Assembly: GCF_013390595.1 (NCBI RefSeq)
Contig: NZ_JACAWV010000020.1
Coordinates: 153,032-217,031 of the forward strand
Origin: Rhizobium sp. RM
GTDB lineage: Bacteria; Pseudomonadota; Alphaproteobacteria; Rhizobiales; Rhizobiaceae
Length of the DNA: 64,000 bases
Direction of reading: 5' to 3'
Shown here: positions 8,166 to 17,203 of the stretch, in pieces
Layout: each line of letters starts with the position of its first letter
Position numbering within the stretch: position 1 is the stretch's first letter
Made by a program: the position numbers and the translations under genes
Notes under the pieces: model-generated
Databases searched by the model: none
What the model saw: the letters and a program-made list of their open reading frames with translations, nothing else
What the model was told of the DNA's origin: nothing

Positions 8166-9985
8166 CAGGCGCTTTCGCGGAAATCCGCATCATCGGCGTC
8201 AGGACCGCCCATGGACATGTCCAATGCAAAACCCTTGGCGCGGGCTTGCTGGGCACCGACAGAATTATCCGTGTGAGGCTTGCGTGCGACAGCAGGTTTG
8301 GTGGTTGCCCGTGGGGTAGCGACAGGCTTTGCGGCTGGGCGGCGCAGAACTTGAGCTGGGTGCGACGAGAGACCTGAAGCGTCAACCTTGAAGAAGGCGA
8401 TGCTGCTCTGCAGTTCCTCTGCCTGTGCAGCCAGCTCTTCCGATGTCGCCGACATTTCTTCGGATGCGCCGGAGTTCTGCTGCGTGACCTTGTCGAGCTG
8501 CTGGATCGCCTCGTTTATCTGTGCGGCCCCGATATCCTGTTCGCGGCATGCGGCAGAGATCTCGGCAACCAGTTCTGCCGTCTTGCGGATATCCGGAACC
8601 AGACGGTTCAGCATGTCACCCGCATCCGTCGCCACCTTCACCGTCTCGCCGGAGAGCGAGCTGATTTCAGCCGCCGCGGCCTGGCTGCGTTCGGCGAGTT
8701 TGCGGACTTCCGACGCCACGACGGCAAAGCCCTTGCCGTGTTCACCGGCACGTGCGGCCTCGACCGCAGCGTTCAGCGCGAGAAGGTCGGTCTGACGGGC
8801 AATTTCCTGCACGATCGAAATCTTCTCTGCGATGGTGCGCATCGCGACCACTGCGCGGTTGACGGCTTCGCCGCTGGCTTCGGCATCTTTCGACGACTGG
8901 CGAGCGATCTTCTCCGTCTGTGCGGCATTGTCTGCATTCTGCTTGATGTTGGCAGCCATCTCTTCCATCGAGGCCGATGCCTCTTCGGCAGACGATGCCT
9001 GTTCTGTAGCGCCCTGGCTCAACTGCTCGGAACTCGCAGACAGCTCCTGGCTGCCGGAAGAAACGTTGTCGGAAGCGGAAAGAGCATCTGCAACGATACC
9101 ACGCAGGCGTTCGACCATACGTTCGAGCGCAAGACCAAGCGTATCGCGCTCTGACAGCGGCTTCGGCATGACGGTTAGGTCGCCATCGGCGATGCGGTCT
9201 GCAATGCTGGCGGTGTTGCGCAGGTTGCCGGTCATAACGTTGATACGGTTTACGAGATCCTTGATCTCGTCATTCGTTTTGATCTCGACGTTCTGGTTGA
9301 GGTCGCCAACCGAAACTGCTTCGGCAACCGTCATGATCTTGCGCAGGCCGCTGCTGATGCCGAGTGCGATCCAGAGTGCTGTTGCCGCGGCAATGAGGAC
9401 GGCAACCGCCGATGCACCGATCAGAAGGGTGCGGGTCTGTTCGTAAGCGTCATTTGCCGCTTGCTTGGCGGCTTCAAGACGATCGCGGTTCATCTTGACG
9501 CCTTCATCCAGCTTTTGCGTCAAGGCATTGGCCGCCAGGCGACCATCCCCGGAGGAGAACGACGCAGCAAGCGAAGTGTTGCCCTGCGCGACCAGTTCGC
9601 GCACGCGATCGTCGCTCGCTTCGAACGCTTTTGTGATCGCCTGAAGGTCCGTCCAGTATGCACGTGTTTCGGCGCTGGCGCTGGTCGCCATATCGCTGAG
9701 CATCGCGTTGATATGGTTGCGGCTTTCGTCGCTGGACGCCTTGTGGCGCTGGGTTTCTTCCTGCGATGTTGAAAGGATCATGTTCTTTTGCGACCGGACA
9801 GTCGTCAGAGCCAGGGCATTCATCTGATGCACCTTGTCGAGACGCACGACCGTGCCTTCGACGACGTCGTCCATCGAATCCTTGGAGACGCCGAGGCTGT
9901 AAATGCCGTAGCCGGCGGTTCCGGCAAGCATCAATATAAGGAAGCCGAAGGCGGCGGCCAGCTTCATCTTGATTGTAAATCGCAT
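8165..9985 (-). CDS. Transmembrane methyl-accepting chemotaxis protein
   Basis: A 606-residue receptor. A first membrane helix (about 8-30) and a second (187-210) bracket a roughly 155-residue periplasmic four-helix-bundle type sensor. Two HAMP-like segments (about 212-300) lead into the signalling domain. The hairpin tip near 393-432 contains the canonical motif [20 protein letters not shown]. The C-terminus ends DDADFRESA, with no NWETF-like CheR/CheB tether. The ATG at 9985 is preceded by AAGGAG and starts 1 base after the upstream cheW stop. A longer in-frame start would run into cheW. The ligand is unknown. Confidence 0.95.
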   Translation of the reverse strand: MRFTIKMKLAAAFGFLILMLAGTAGYGIYSLGVSKDSMDDVVEGTVVRLDKVHQMNALALTTVRSQKNMILSTSQEETQRHKASSDESRNHINAMLSDMATSASAETRAYWTDLQAITKAFEASDDRVRELVAQGNTSLAASFSSGDGRLAANALTQKLDEGVKMNRDRLEAAKQAANDAYEQTRTLLIGASAVAVLIAAATALWIALGISSGLRKIMTVAEAVSVGDLNQNVEIKTNDEIKDLVNRINVMTGNLRNTASIADRIADGDLTVMPKPLSERDTLGLALERMVERLRGIVADALSASDNVSSGSQELSASSEQLSQGATEQASSAEEASASMEEMAANIKQNADNAAQTEKIARQSSKDAEASGEAVNRAVVAMRTIAEKISIVQEIARQTDLLALNAAVEAARAGEHGKGFAVVASEVRKLAERSQAAAAEISSLSGETVKVATDAGDMLNRLVPDIRKTAELVAEISAACREQDIGAAQINEAIQQLDKVTQQNSGASEEMSATSEELAAQAEELQSSIAFFKVDASGLSSHPAQVLRRPAAKPVATPRATTKPAVARKPHTDNSVGAQQARAKGFALDMSMGGPDADDADFRESA

Positions 9986-9986
9986 A

Positions 9987-10532
9987 TCAATGCTCCTTGG
10001 AAAGTTCGATGACGTTGCCGCGTGTGCTGCCGACGCCCGGACCCGCGTCGCGGTGTGCCGTGAAAATTGCTGTGAGATTCGGAAGAATGACGAATTCGCT
10101 GCCCCGTTTGATGAGGCAGTGGATGTAATCTGCGCGCCACCGCATCCCAACACTGGGTGGGGGTTCGCTAGCGGCCCTGCTGAATGTTGTTACCTCATTC
10201 ACCTTATCGGTGCGGATGCCGACCAAAGTGGTTTCGTTGTCGAGCAGAAGCTCGACGACGACGATGCGGCTGTCGATCGTCCGCTCAGTGGCGTCCATGC
10301 CAAAAGCGAGGCGAATGTCGGCAAGGGGAATGACCTTGCCGCGAAAATTTATCACGCTTGCCACGAAGGGCTTTGCGCCGGGAACCGCGGTTTCTGGCAA
10401 AAGGTCGAGGATTTCCTGTACTTTCACAGCTTCTATGGCAAAGGTTTCGCCGGCGATGTTGAAGGTAAGCACCTCCACCTCGCTGAAATCACCCCAGAAT
10501 CCGTCGGTTTTTTTCAACAAAGGCTGGTTCAT
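9987..10532 (-). CDS. cheW: CheW-type coupling protein (first copy)
   Basis: A 181-residue Che[25 protein letters not shown] at 19-42, [20 protein letters not shown] and [12 protein letters not shown] roughly 17-residue N-terminal extension and a C-terminal tail ([18 protein letters not shown]) flank the domain. The ATG overlaps the cheA stop. It sits immediately before the receptor gene, so it is likely its cognate coupling protein. Confidence 0.93.
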   Translation of the reverse strand: MNQPLLKKTDGFWGDFSEVEVLTFNIAGETFAIEAVKVQEILDLLPETAVPGAKPFVASVINFRGKVIPLADIRLAFGMDATERTIDSRIVVVELLLDNETTLVGIRTDKVNEVTTFSRAASEPPPSVGMRWRADYIHCLIKRGSEFVILPNLTAIFTAHRDAGPGVGSTRGNVIELSKEH

Positions 10533-12496
10533 CCTGCCGCCCGCAATTGCGCCTCCTGCTGCTGTCCCGCTGTCACCAGATGGGCGACATCGAGAATGAG
10601 TGCGACATTGCCATCGCCGAGGATGGTTGCACCGGAGAAGGTCGCGACGTCATGGTGCAGTTTGGACATGGCCTTGATGACTGTCTGGTGGTCGCCGATG
10701 ATCTGGTCCACCACCAGTCCGACGCGCTCGGACCCGGTGGAAACCACGACAACTTTCTGGAATTCGCCAGGCGCCGTGCCGGTGTGGAACAATTCGCGCA
10801 GGCGGATAAAGGGGACAAGGCTTTCGCGCAGCGAAATGAAGGAGCGGCCACGCGAACGGATGTCGTCTTCAGGTGACAGTTCGAGGCATTCTTCCACGGC
10901 CGGCAGCGGGATAACGTAGCAGCCATTGCCGACGCGCACGAGAAGGCCGTCGATGATGGCCAGCGTCAACGGGATCGCAAGCGAGATTTCTGAGCCGACG
11001 CCCGGTTCGCTGACGATGTTGATCGTGCCCCTTAAGGCTTCCACGCTTTTTTTTACGACATCCATGCCGACACCACGGCCAGAAAGATTTGTAACTTCTG
11101 CCGCTGTTGAGAAGCCCGGCTGGAAGATCATCTGCAACAGGTCCTGATCGCTGACTTGGGCATTTGCAGCCAGCAAGCCGGAGGCCTCTGCCTTGGCGCG
11201 AACCCGTTGACGGTCGATGCCCCGCCCATCGTCACGGATCGTAATGGTCACATCACCGCCGGACTGACGGGCAACGAGGGTGATGCGACCCTTGGCCGGT
11301 TTCCCGGCTGCGATACGTTCATCGCTCTTTTCAAGACCGTGGTCGCAGGAGTTGCGAACAAGGTGGATAAGTGGGTCTGCAAGGCGCTCGATGACGGCTT
11401 TGTCCACCTCCGTGCTTTCGCCTTCGGTCTCGAGTTCGATCTGTTTGCCGGTCTCCCGTGCCAGATCATGGATGAGGCGCCGGAAACGGCCAAATAGCTG
11501 GGCGATTGGCACCATGCGCAACACCATCATCGTGTCGCGCAATTCGCCAGAAAGACGTTCGACATCTTCTGATACTGACCGCAAAAGGATATCCGCACTG
11601 CCACCTGCCAACTGCGAGAGGCGTGATTGGGCGATGACCAGTTCGCCGACCCGATCCATCAACTCATCCAGTCGTTCCGCAGGTACGCGGACGTTTTCGG
11701 CGGTCTTGTTACCTTTTGGTTCGACTGCAGCCTTTTTGGTCTCCGCAAGCGGTTCGGGAACGATCGGCGCTGTCACGACCGCCGCCTTGATTTCACGTAC
11801 GTCGATTTCCATGTCGTCCATGACAAAGATGAAGACGTCATCGATCGCCGATTGCGGTTGCTCCGTCGTCAAGCGGACTGTCCAGCCGAGGTGGAGGTCG
11901 CTCGGGTTCAGTACCTCAAGCAAAGGAACAGTGGAGGTATCGGCAACAATTTCGCACTCGCCGAGTTCCGCCAATTCATCGAGCAGACCAAGAGGGTTTG
12001 TCCCGTTCGCCATGGCGTTGACCGGCAATCTAAACCGGATTTCCCAGGTGGCGGAACGTGTCGTCGATGGTTTGTCTGCCGTGCTCTGAGTGGGAAGATG
12101 GGTGAGAACGCCACTGTCGCCACCCGCACCGACAGCAGCGTGTAGTCTGGCAAGAAGTCGTTCGCCGACGTTGCCTTGAACGCCATGCGGGTTTTCGACC
12201 AATGCCTGCATGTGATCCTGTGCTTCGAGGACGGCGGCCACCAACTCGCTGGTCGCCGGAACCTCGCCCTTCCGCACGCGATCGAATGCTGTCTCGCAAT
12301 GGTGGGTGAAAGCGGCGAGCGCTTCGAACCCGAACATTGCGCCGGACCCCTTCAGAGTATGCAATCCGCGGAAAACCGCGTCGATCTGGTCCTGATCGGT
12401 CAGATCATGCAGCAGGTCCAACAGACCGCTTTCAATCTGCTCGAAAAGCTCAGCTGCTTCTGTCCTAAAAACCTGAATGGGGTCCAGTGTGGTCAT
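10529..12496 (-). CDS. cheA: Chemotaxis histidine kinase CheA
   Basis: A 655-residue kinase with all five domains. P1 (Hpt) has phospho-acceptor H46 in LHTLKGSG. A P2-like region lies at about 150-250, joined by a linker rich in Lys/Glu/Pro. P3 dimerisation includes LDELMDRVGELVIAQSRL. The P4 ATPase has the N box HLVRNSCDHGLE, G1 DDGRGID and G2 GRGVGMDVV. P5 is the CheW-like domain to the end. It phosphorylates CheY, CheB and perhaps the HD-GYP regulator encoded upstream. The ATG overlaps the cheY stop (ATGA) and the stop overlaps the cheW ATG, so the core operon is tightly coupled. Confidence 0.97.
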   Translation of the reverse strand: MTTLDPIQVFRTEAAELFEQIESGLLDLLHDLTDQDQIDAVFRGLHTLKGSGAMFGFEALAAFTHHCETAFDRVRKGEVPATSELVAAVLEAQDHMQALVENPHGVQGNVGERLLARLHAAVGAGGDSGVLTHLPTQSTADKPSTTRSATWEIRFRLPVNAMANGTNPLGLLDELAELGECEIVADTSTVPLLEVLNPSDLHLGWTVRLTTEQPQSAIDDVFIFVMDDMEIDVREIKAAVVTAPIVPEPLAETKKAAVEPKGNKTAENVRVPAERLDELMDRVGELVIAQSRLSQLAGGSADILLRSVSEDVERLSGELRDTMMVLRMVPIAQLFGRFRRLIHDLARETGKQIELETEGESTEVDKAVIERLADPLIHLVRNSCDHGLEKSDERIAAGKPAKGRITLVARQSGGDVTITIRDDGRGIDRQRVRAKAEASGLLAANAQVSDQDLLQMIFQPGFSTAAEVTNLSGRGVGMDVVKKSVEALRGTINIVSEPGVGSEISLAIPLTLAIIDGLLVRVGNGCYVIPLPAVEECLELSPEDDIRSRGRSFISLRESLVPFIRLRELFHTGTAPGEFQKVVVVSTGSERVGLVVDQIIGDHQTVIKAMSKLHHDVATFSGATILGDGNVALILDVAHLVTAGQQQEAQLRAAG

Positions 12497-12861
12497 TTTC
12501 CAAGGACCTTTTTGACGATCTTGACCAGATGTTCCGCGTCAAAAGGCTTCGTCAGCCAACCGGTTGCGCCTGCGGCCTTGGCACGCGCCTTCATATCGGC
12601 GTCGGATTCCGTCGTGAGGAAGATGATCGGAATGCCGGTATGGGCCGGAGACTGACGAAGGGCCTCGATCATCTCGAGACCGTTCATGTTCGGCATGTTG
12701 AGGTCGGTGATGATCAGGTCGAAATTCGCGGCCTTTGCCTTGCCAAGACCGTCCTGTCCGTCGATAGCCTCGGTGATCTGATAACCGGCGCCTGTCAGGG
12801 CAATTTTGGTTGTCATACGGATGCTGGCGGAATCGTCGACTGTCAGAATATGCGCACTCAT
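12493..12861 (-). CDS. cheY: CheY-type single-domain response regulator
   Basis: A 122-residue stand-alone receiver: acidic pair at D9-D10, phospho-acceptor D53 (IITDLNMPNMNG), conserved T in FLTTES and K in LTKPFDAEHL. The phosphorylated form should act on a flagellar motor or another output. The start at 12861 is chosen for the typical MSAHILTVDDS N-terminus; longer starts add no domain. It lies 4 bases after the STAS-like gene. Confidence 0.95.
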   Translation of the reverse strand: MSAHILTVDDSASIRMTTKIALTGAGYQITEAIDGQDGLGKAKAANFDLIITDLNMPNMNGLEMIEALRQSPAHTGIPIIFLTTESDADMKARAKAAGATGWLTKPFDAEHLVKIVKKVLGK

Positions 12862-12865
12862 TCTA

Positions 12866-13189
12866 TTATAGGTCCTTTCCATGCAGCCAGAACCGGCGGG
12901 AGGCGTCATCCATCCGCGACAGGAAACCGCCCCGTCGTAGTGTCTGCAGAACCTGGCCGTCTGCTGCGTCTTTCAAAGTTATGGTTTTGTTGTCTTGCGC
13001 CGCAGATTTGCGGCAAGCTTCGATGAGTTGCACAAAGCTCAGGTCCGCGTCGGCATCATCAGGCACCTCTACGATAAGGGTATCGGTGTTTTCGAGGCCC
13101 TGGAGGAGGAGACTGTGTGCGGCCGAAATCGAGCGTATGGACAGGGCCTGTGGCATCACCAAAGTGTTTTTCGTGGCTTCACCCGACAT
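12866..13189 (-). CDS. Small STAS-like protein in chemotaxis operon
   Basis: A 107-residue protein, MSGEATKNTLVMPQALSIRS... It matches the STAS/anti-sigma-antagonist pattern: a strand with LIVEVPDDADADLSFVQLIEACRKSA, then ITLKDAADGQVLQTLRRGGF. The usual D-S-S/T phosphorylation motif is not evident where expected; the segment reads DADADLSFVQ. The start overlaps the HD-GYP gene by 11 bases. STAS proteins of this size recur in che operons of alphaproteobacteria next to cheY-cheA. Their role is not established, and I infer a small scaffold or a phosphorelay partner. Confidence 0.65.
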   Translation of the reverse strand: MSGEATKNTLVMPQALSIRSISAAHSLLLQGLENTDTLIVEVPDDADADLSFVQLIEACRKSAAQDNKTITLKDAADGQVLQTLRRGGFLSRMDDASRRFWLHGKDL

Positions 13190-14309
13190 TGGGAAACTCC
13201 CGTGTGATGTGCGTGATCTGATCGTCCGCCGATTGGGGCTCATCCGGCATCTCGAGGCTTGGAACCTCAATCTCCAGAAGTTCATGGCCAGCCATCAATC
13301 TTTCGATCTGCGGCCATTGGCGCTGGAAAGCTGCCACGCAGTCCGGATCGAAGTGAATGCCACTTTGTGCATCGATGTGTGCATAGGCCTCGTGAACGGA
13401 CCATGCCTTCTTGTAGGGGCGCTCCGAGCACAGGGCTTCGAAAACGTCGGCAATTGCAACGATACGGGCTTCCAGAGGAATAAGTTCGCCAGCAATTTCG
13501 TGAGGATATCCGGTGCCATCCCACTTCTCGTGATGGCCGCCAGCAATGGCTTCTGCAACGCGCAAGAGTTCGGACGTTCCCTTTTCAAGGATCTGTACGC
13601 CGATGCCGACATGCTTTCGCATTTCGGTGATCTCGTCGTCCGTCAGACGGCCCGGCTTCAGTAGCACGCTGTCAGAGATGCCGATCTTGCCAACGTCGTG
13701 AAGCGGGGCGGCAAGATAGATCATTCGGCAGTGGTCTTCGTCGAGGCCTAGATCTTTCGCGATAAGCATGCTGATTTGTGCGACCCGGGAGATATGGTCG
13801 CCAGTGTGGCCGTCGCGAAACTCAATCGCGCGCGCCAAGCGCCAAATGATTTCTTCCTCCCGGGCTGCAAGCTGGCGAGTAGCTTTCTGCACCTCACCCA
13901 CCAGCCTGCTTGCCTGGCCAGCGAGATCGCGCTGTGCTCTGCGCAAGTCGAGGAGATTACGGACACGCGCTTTAAGCTCAATCGGGTCGAAAGGCTTGTT
14001 GATGAACTCGGTAATGCCAGCTTCGATTGCTTCGATGAGGATTGGTCGGGCTGTTTCAGATGTGATCATGATCACAGGCACATGCGAAAAATGCTTGTAG
14101 GCCTTGAGCGCTTCGACGAGTTCGATGCCATTGTATTTCGGCATCGTATAGTCGACCACAAGCAGATCGACGGCGTTGTCGCGGCAAAACTCCAGCGCCT
14201 CGACTGGATCGATAAAACCGACGATTTTTCTGAGCCCGGGGAGGCCCCGGATCGCCGCATCCAAGGCAACAAGAATTGATTTGCTGTCATCGACCAATAC
14301 GATTTGCAC
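13179..14309 (-). CDS. Response regulator with HD-GYP c-di-GMP phosphodiesterase domain
   Basis: A 376-residue RpfG-type regulator. The N-terminal receiver has D53 (LLVVDYTMPKYNG) and K of NKPFDP. A short helical linker (about 115-150) connects to an HD-GYP domain with HD in APLHDVGKIG and the GYP motif in HHEKWDGTGYP. Both metal and substrate motifs are intact, so it should hydrolyse cyclic di-GMP. As the first gene of the che operon it is a plausible CheA target linking taxis to c-di-GMP control. A roughly 45-residue acidic tail follows the catalytic domain. Confidence 0.92.
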   Translation of the reverse strand: MQIVLVDDSKSILVALDAAIRGLPGLRKIVGFIDPVEALEFCRDNAVDLLVVDYTMPKYNGIELVEALKAYKHFSHVPVIMITSETARPILIEAIEAGITEFINKPFDPIELKARVRNLLDLRRAQRDLAGQASRLVGEVQKATRQLAAREEEIIWRLARAIEFRDGHTGDHISRVAQISMLIAKDLGLDEDHCRMIYLAAPLHDVGKIGISDSVLLKPGRLTDDEITEMRKHVGIGVQILEKGTSELLRVAEAIAGGHHEKWDGTGYPHEIAGELIPLEARIVAIADVFEALCSERPYKKAWSVHEAYAHIDAQSGIHFDPDCVAAFQRQWPQIERLMAGHELLEIEVPSLEMPDEPQSADDQITHITREFPNVG

Positions 14310-14915
14310 ATGTCCTCGCTATCGCTGAATTGCCAACATATTGACGTGCGAAAGCCTCCGCGATCGCGGATAGAATTCGACAGTTAGAAAACATTTTTTT
14401 GGGAAAAGACCGACCGCGTCATGTGATCAGTAAAAATAAAGCTTCTGCGGGAAAGGCTTCATACAGACAACTTTTTGGTATGGAGAATTGATCATATCTT
14501 GATTAACAGTGAATTAAATCTTGCTTATAAATGCGTCTATAGAGGTGAGGGTGGGCCCTTCACTTGATGCAAAAACTTGTAGACGAAGACGAAGCTAAGC
14601 TGCGTTTGAACCACGGCTACCGTCGTCAATTTTTCCAAAAGTGAGCATTTCCAGAGTTTTGCTGATCGGAGCAGGTCGCGAGATCGGGACGGCCTCTCCA
14701 ATCTTGACTTTTTTGTGATTGCTTGTGCCGCCGTCAACGTGGGTTGAACGCTTCGTTCAGTCGCAGGTAGTTGACCATCAATCTAATCGTGGATAAAGTT
14801 TATCCATGAATAGGGCGTGAAATGCATTTGAGAGAGCCGCCGGTTCATCTGAGCAGCTTGATGATCTTAACCCAGACAATGCGAGCGGCTGTGCGTCGCC
14901 AAAGGAGGAACTGAA
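14310..14915. promoter_or_regulatory. 600-base intergenic region: chemotaxis and SDR promoters
   Basis: AT-rich gap between the leftward chemotaxis operon and the rightward SDR gene. A perfect 14-bp palindrome, TCCGCGATCGCGGA, lies at 14357-14370, about 50 bases upstream of the HD-GYP start, and could be an operator. Short ORFs here (for example 25 codons from 14567, 66 codons on minus at 14537-14737) show no convincing coding character. A second palindrome at 14790-14806 is listed separately. Confidence 0.4.
14790..14806. promoter_or_regulatory. 17-bp perfect palindrome upstream of SDR-cupin operon
   Basis: TGGATAAA-G-TTTATCCA is a perfect inverted repeat with a one-base centre, 110 bases before the SDR start. 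Its size and symmetry fit a dimeric repressor site (HxlR, MarR or TetR-like). No such regulator is encoded next to it. Confidence 0.45.
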
Positions 14916-15686
14916 ATGAGCAATTCCAAGAAGATTGTCGTCATCGGCGGCACGGGTCTTATCGGCGCGAAGGCCGTCACCATTCTTCGCAGCGCCGGTC
15001 ATGAGGCAGTTGCGGCAAGTCCAAGCAATGGCATAAACGCTTTTACGGGGGAGGGGCTGGACCATGCTCTCGCCGGTGCGGACGCGGTCATCGATGCGTC
15101 AAACATGATGTCCTTCGATGAGCCCGTCATTCGCAACTTTTTCGAGACGTCCAGCCGAAATCTCGTGGCAGCAGAGAAGACTGCTGGTGTGCAGCACCAT
15201 GTCGTGTTGTCGATCGTGGGCACAGATGACCTGGTCGCCAATCCGTATATGAGCGGTAAGCAGGCACAGGAGCGCGCAGTAAAAGGATCAGGACAAGATT
15301 ACACCATCGTCCGTGCCACGCAGTTTTACGAATTTATGAACACGTTGGCCGACGCCTACACTGTAGAGGGTAGCGTAAGAGTGCCTGCGATCGATTTCCA
15401 GCCCATTGCAGCAGATGACGTCGCTGCTGCTCTGGTCAAGGTCGCACTCGATAAACCGCGCAATGGCACCGTTGATCTTGCAGGCCCTGATCGGGCGCCC
15501 TTCGAAACTCTGATGAGAACCTATTTGGCCGCCAGAGGCGACAAGCGCAGCGTGAGTGCCGATGCTTCCCTTGGTTACTTCGGTGCCCCAGTTCACGTGG
15601 GCTCGCTTGTCCCGGCAGCAGCTCCTCACCGCGGAGATATCACCCTGGAAGCCTGGCTTTGCACCCAACAACTGGAGAATGTATGA
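14916..15686 (+). CDS. NAD(P)-binding atypical SDR (NmrA-like) oxidoreductase
   Basis: A 256-residue Rossmann protein: KKIVVIGGTGLIGAKAV at the N-terminus is the dinucleotide-binding loop GGTGLIG. It lacks the classical YxxxK pair, as NmrA/NAD(P)H-binding relatives do; YMSGKQAQE is the nearest equivalent. An AAAGGAGG sequence 9 bases before the ATG is a near-ideal ribosome binding site. The stop codon overlaps the start of the cupin gene, so the two are co-translated. The substrate cannot be told. Relatives are often stress-induced quinone or carbonyl reductases. Confidence 0.85.
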   Translation: MSNSKKIVVIGGTGLIGAKAVTILRSAGHEAVAASPSNGINAFTGEGLDHALAGADAVIDASNMMSFDEPVIRNFFETSSRNLVAAEKTAGVQHHVVLSIVGTDDLVANPYMSGKQAQERAVKGSGQDYTIVRATQFYEFMNTLADAYTVEGSVRVPAIDFQPIAADDVAAALVKVALDKPRNGTVDLAGPDRAPFETLMRTYLAARGDKRSVSADASLGYFGAPVHVGSLVPAAAPHRGDITLEAWLCTQQLENV

Positions 15687-16123
15687 TGAAAATGGTCGCT
15701 TATACTCTCGCCCTCTCTTTCCTTCCTCTCACGGTCGTCTCGGCGCATGATGTCGCCAAACGCGACCTCGCTTACGAAACAAAGGGAGCGAAAGTAACAC
15801 CAGTCTACGAGCATCCCCTTCCCGACGTACCGGGAAAAAGCGTGAAAGGCGTGCTCGTCGAATATGAACCTGGTGGCTACAACTCCGCACATACCCATGC
15901 GAAGTCGGCTCTCATCTACGCAACGGTGCTTGAGGGGGCGATCCTCAGTGGCGTGAATGGCGGAGAGGTAAAAACCTTCACGAAGGGCCAAAATTTTACC
16001 GAGCTACCAGGCGACCAGCATGATGTGAGTGCCAATGCGAGCAAAACGCAGCCCGCGAAGCTTCTCGCAGTTTTTGTCGTCGACACTGACGACACTGTTT
16101 TAACGACGCCGCTGAAACCTTGA
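15683..16123 (+). CDS. Secreted small cupin protein
   Basis: A 146-residue protein with a signal peptide (MMKMVAYTLALSFLPLTVVSAHD, cleavage probably after VSA). The cupin core has YNSAHTHAKSALIYATVLEG (motif 1, HxH and later E) and PGDQHDVSANAS (motif 2 His). It is probably a periplasmic metal-dependent cupin of unknown substrate. The ATG (15683) overlaps the SDR stop TGA and is preceded by CTGGAGAAT. It converges on the LysR gene. Confidence 0.85.
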   Translation: MMKMVAYTLALSFLPLTVVSAHDVAKRDLAYETKGAKVTPVYEHPLPDVPGKSVKGVLVEYEPGGYNSAHTHAKSALIYATVLEGAILSGVNGGEVKTFTKGQNFTELPGDQHDVSANASKTQPAKLLAVFVVDTDDTVLTTPLKP

Positions 16124-16130
16124 AGATCGA

Positions 16131-16158
16131 GACGGAGCAGCTTTTGGCTGGCTCCGTC
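16131..16158 (+). terminator. Weak hairpin after cupin gene
   Basis: GACGGAGCAGC and GCTGGCTCCGTC form a stem with one bulge around a TTTTG loop, a few bases after the cupin stop. No clear T tract follows, so termination is uncertain. It may serve both convergent genes. Confidence 0.35.
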
Positions 16159-16187
16159 GTCTCACGCCTAACCAGAGACGAGAATGA

Positions 16188-17087
16188 TCAGCGAAGCATG
16201 ACCATATGCGGCGGTAGCTGCTCTTCGAAGAATTTCGAAAATGTCGCAATGCGTGGCGGCAAGGCCTGATAGGGTGGGTAATACAGGGTCAGCCAGAGCT
16301 CCGGCGGTGCCCAACCTGGTAGAACGTGGACAAGCCGTCCGCTGCGAATGTGTTCGGCGATATTAAATCCCGGCAGCATCGCAACACCTACGCCATTGGC
16401 CGCCATATCTGCGAGAACCTCGCCGCTATTGGCACTGAAGGCGCGTCCGGCGGAAATCGAAAGGCTGGAGCCTCCGTCTGACAGAACCCAGTTCTCGCGC
16501 CGGCTTTCACCGCTATAAGCCAGGCAATCGTCAGGGCTCAGCTCACTCGGGTGCTTCATCTGCGTAAACCGGCTACCAGGTGCAGCGACCAGAATTCTTG
16601 GAACGGCCCTGATCTTGCGCCAGATCGTAAACTTGTCCGAAGGTGCTGACGAAATGCGGATTGCCAGATCGTAGTCGTCATCGACGATGTTGACCAAGCC
16701 GTCCGATAGCGAAATCTCGAAGCACATTTTCGGATAGAGTTCTTTGAAACCAGAAAGGATTGGCGGCAACACCGTTTTTCCAAGCCAGGTCGGTGCACTG
16801 ATCCTCAAACGCCCTTCATCAGCCTTGTGGGCATTCCTGACATCGCGCCTTGCATTTTCGAGAGCCTCTACGGCTGGCTGGATCTGGGCGGCAAACACGG
16901 CGCCATCGGTGGTCAACGACACCTGACGGGTCGTTCGGACGAAGAGTTGCACACCAAGATCGTCTTCAAGTGCCGCGATGGCGCGGGTAACAGCCGCAGC
17001 CGTCATACCCAGTTCACGGGCGACCTGCGCAAAATTGCGCTTTTCGGCAGCGAGGAGGAATGTTTTGAGAGCTTTGTGATCGTTCAT
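16188..17087 (-). CDS. LysR-family transcriptional regulator
   Basis: A 299-residue LTTR. The winged helix-turn-helix is at about 5-62 (NFAQVARELGMTAAAVTRAIAALE). The effector domain begins near GRLRISAPTWLGKTVLPP. It belongs to the subgroup with short linkers typical of quinone/aromatic or unknown regulators. It is divergent from the dioxygenase gene with 116 bases between them, and a 33-bp box lies in that gap. The same box recurs at 63671-63703. I infer that this protein binds both. Confidence 0.9.
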   Translation of the reverse strand: MNDHKALKTFLLAAEKRNFAQVARELGMTAAAVTRAIAALEDDLGVQLFVRTTRQVSLTTDGAVFAAQIQPAVEALENARRDVRNAHKADEGRLRISAPTWLGKTVLPPILSGFKELYPKMCFEISLSDGLVNIVDDDYDLAIRISSAPSDKFTIWRKIRAVPRILVAAPGSRFTQMKHPSELSPDDCLAYSGESRRENWVLSDGGSSLSISAGRAFSANSGEVLADMAANGVGVAMLPGFNIAEHIRSGRLVHVLPGWAPPELWLTLYYPPYQALPPRIATFSKFFEEQLPPHMVMLR

Positions 17088-17105
17088 GTCAATTATTTCA
17101 AAATC

Positions 17106-17138
17106 CGCAATTCATTCGAGAGAAATATTGCAATTCTG
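17106..17138. promoter_or_regulatory. Presumed LysR box, copy A (33 bp)
   Basis: Two GCAATTC direct repeats start 23 bases apart, within CGCAATTCATTCG ... ATTGCAATTCTG. The outer parts match copy B at 63671-63703 exactly, with the same total length; only about six central positions differ. A second shared word, CGGACACACCGGA (17176-17188), lies downstream in both, 38 and 45 bases after the box. It sits between the LysR gene and its divergent target, as expected for an LTTR activator site. Confidence 0.65.
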
Positions 17139-17203
17139 AACGGCAATCAAGAGGGCTATATCCTGGTCATCGAAACGGACACACCGGATAAGGACCGACC
17201 GCC

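Noticed and set aside
14567..14644. 25-codon frame MQKLVDEDEAKLRLNHGYRR...
   Set aside because: Too short, with no proper ribosome site and no recognisable family; kept only as an intergenic note.
14537..14737. 66-codon minus-strand frame in the chemotaxis upstream region
   Set aside because: Composition does not look coding and there is no ribosome site or neighbour context.
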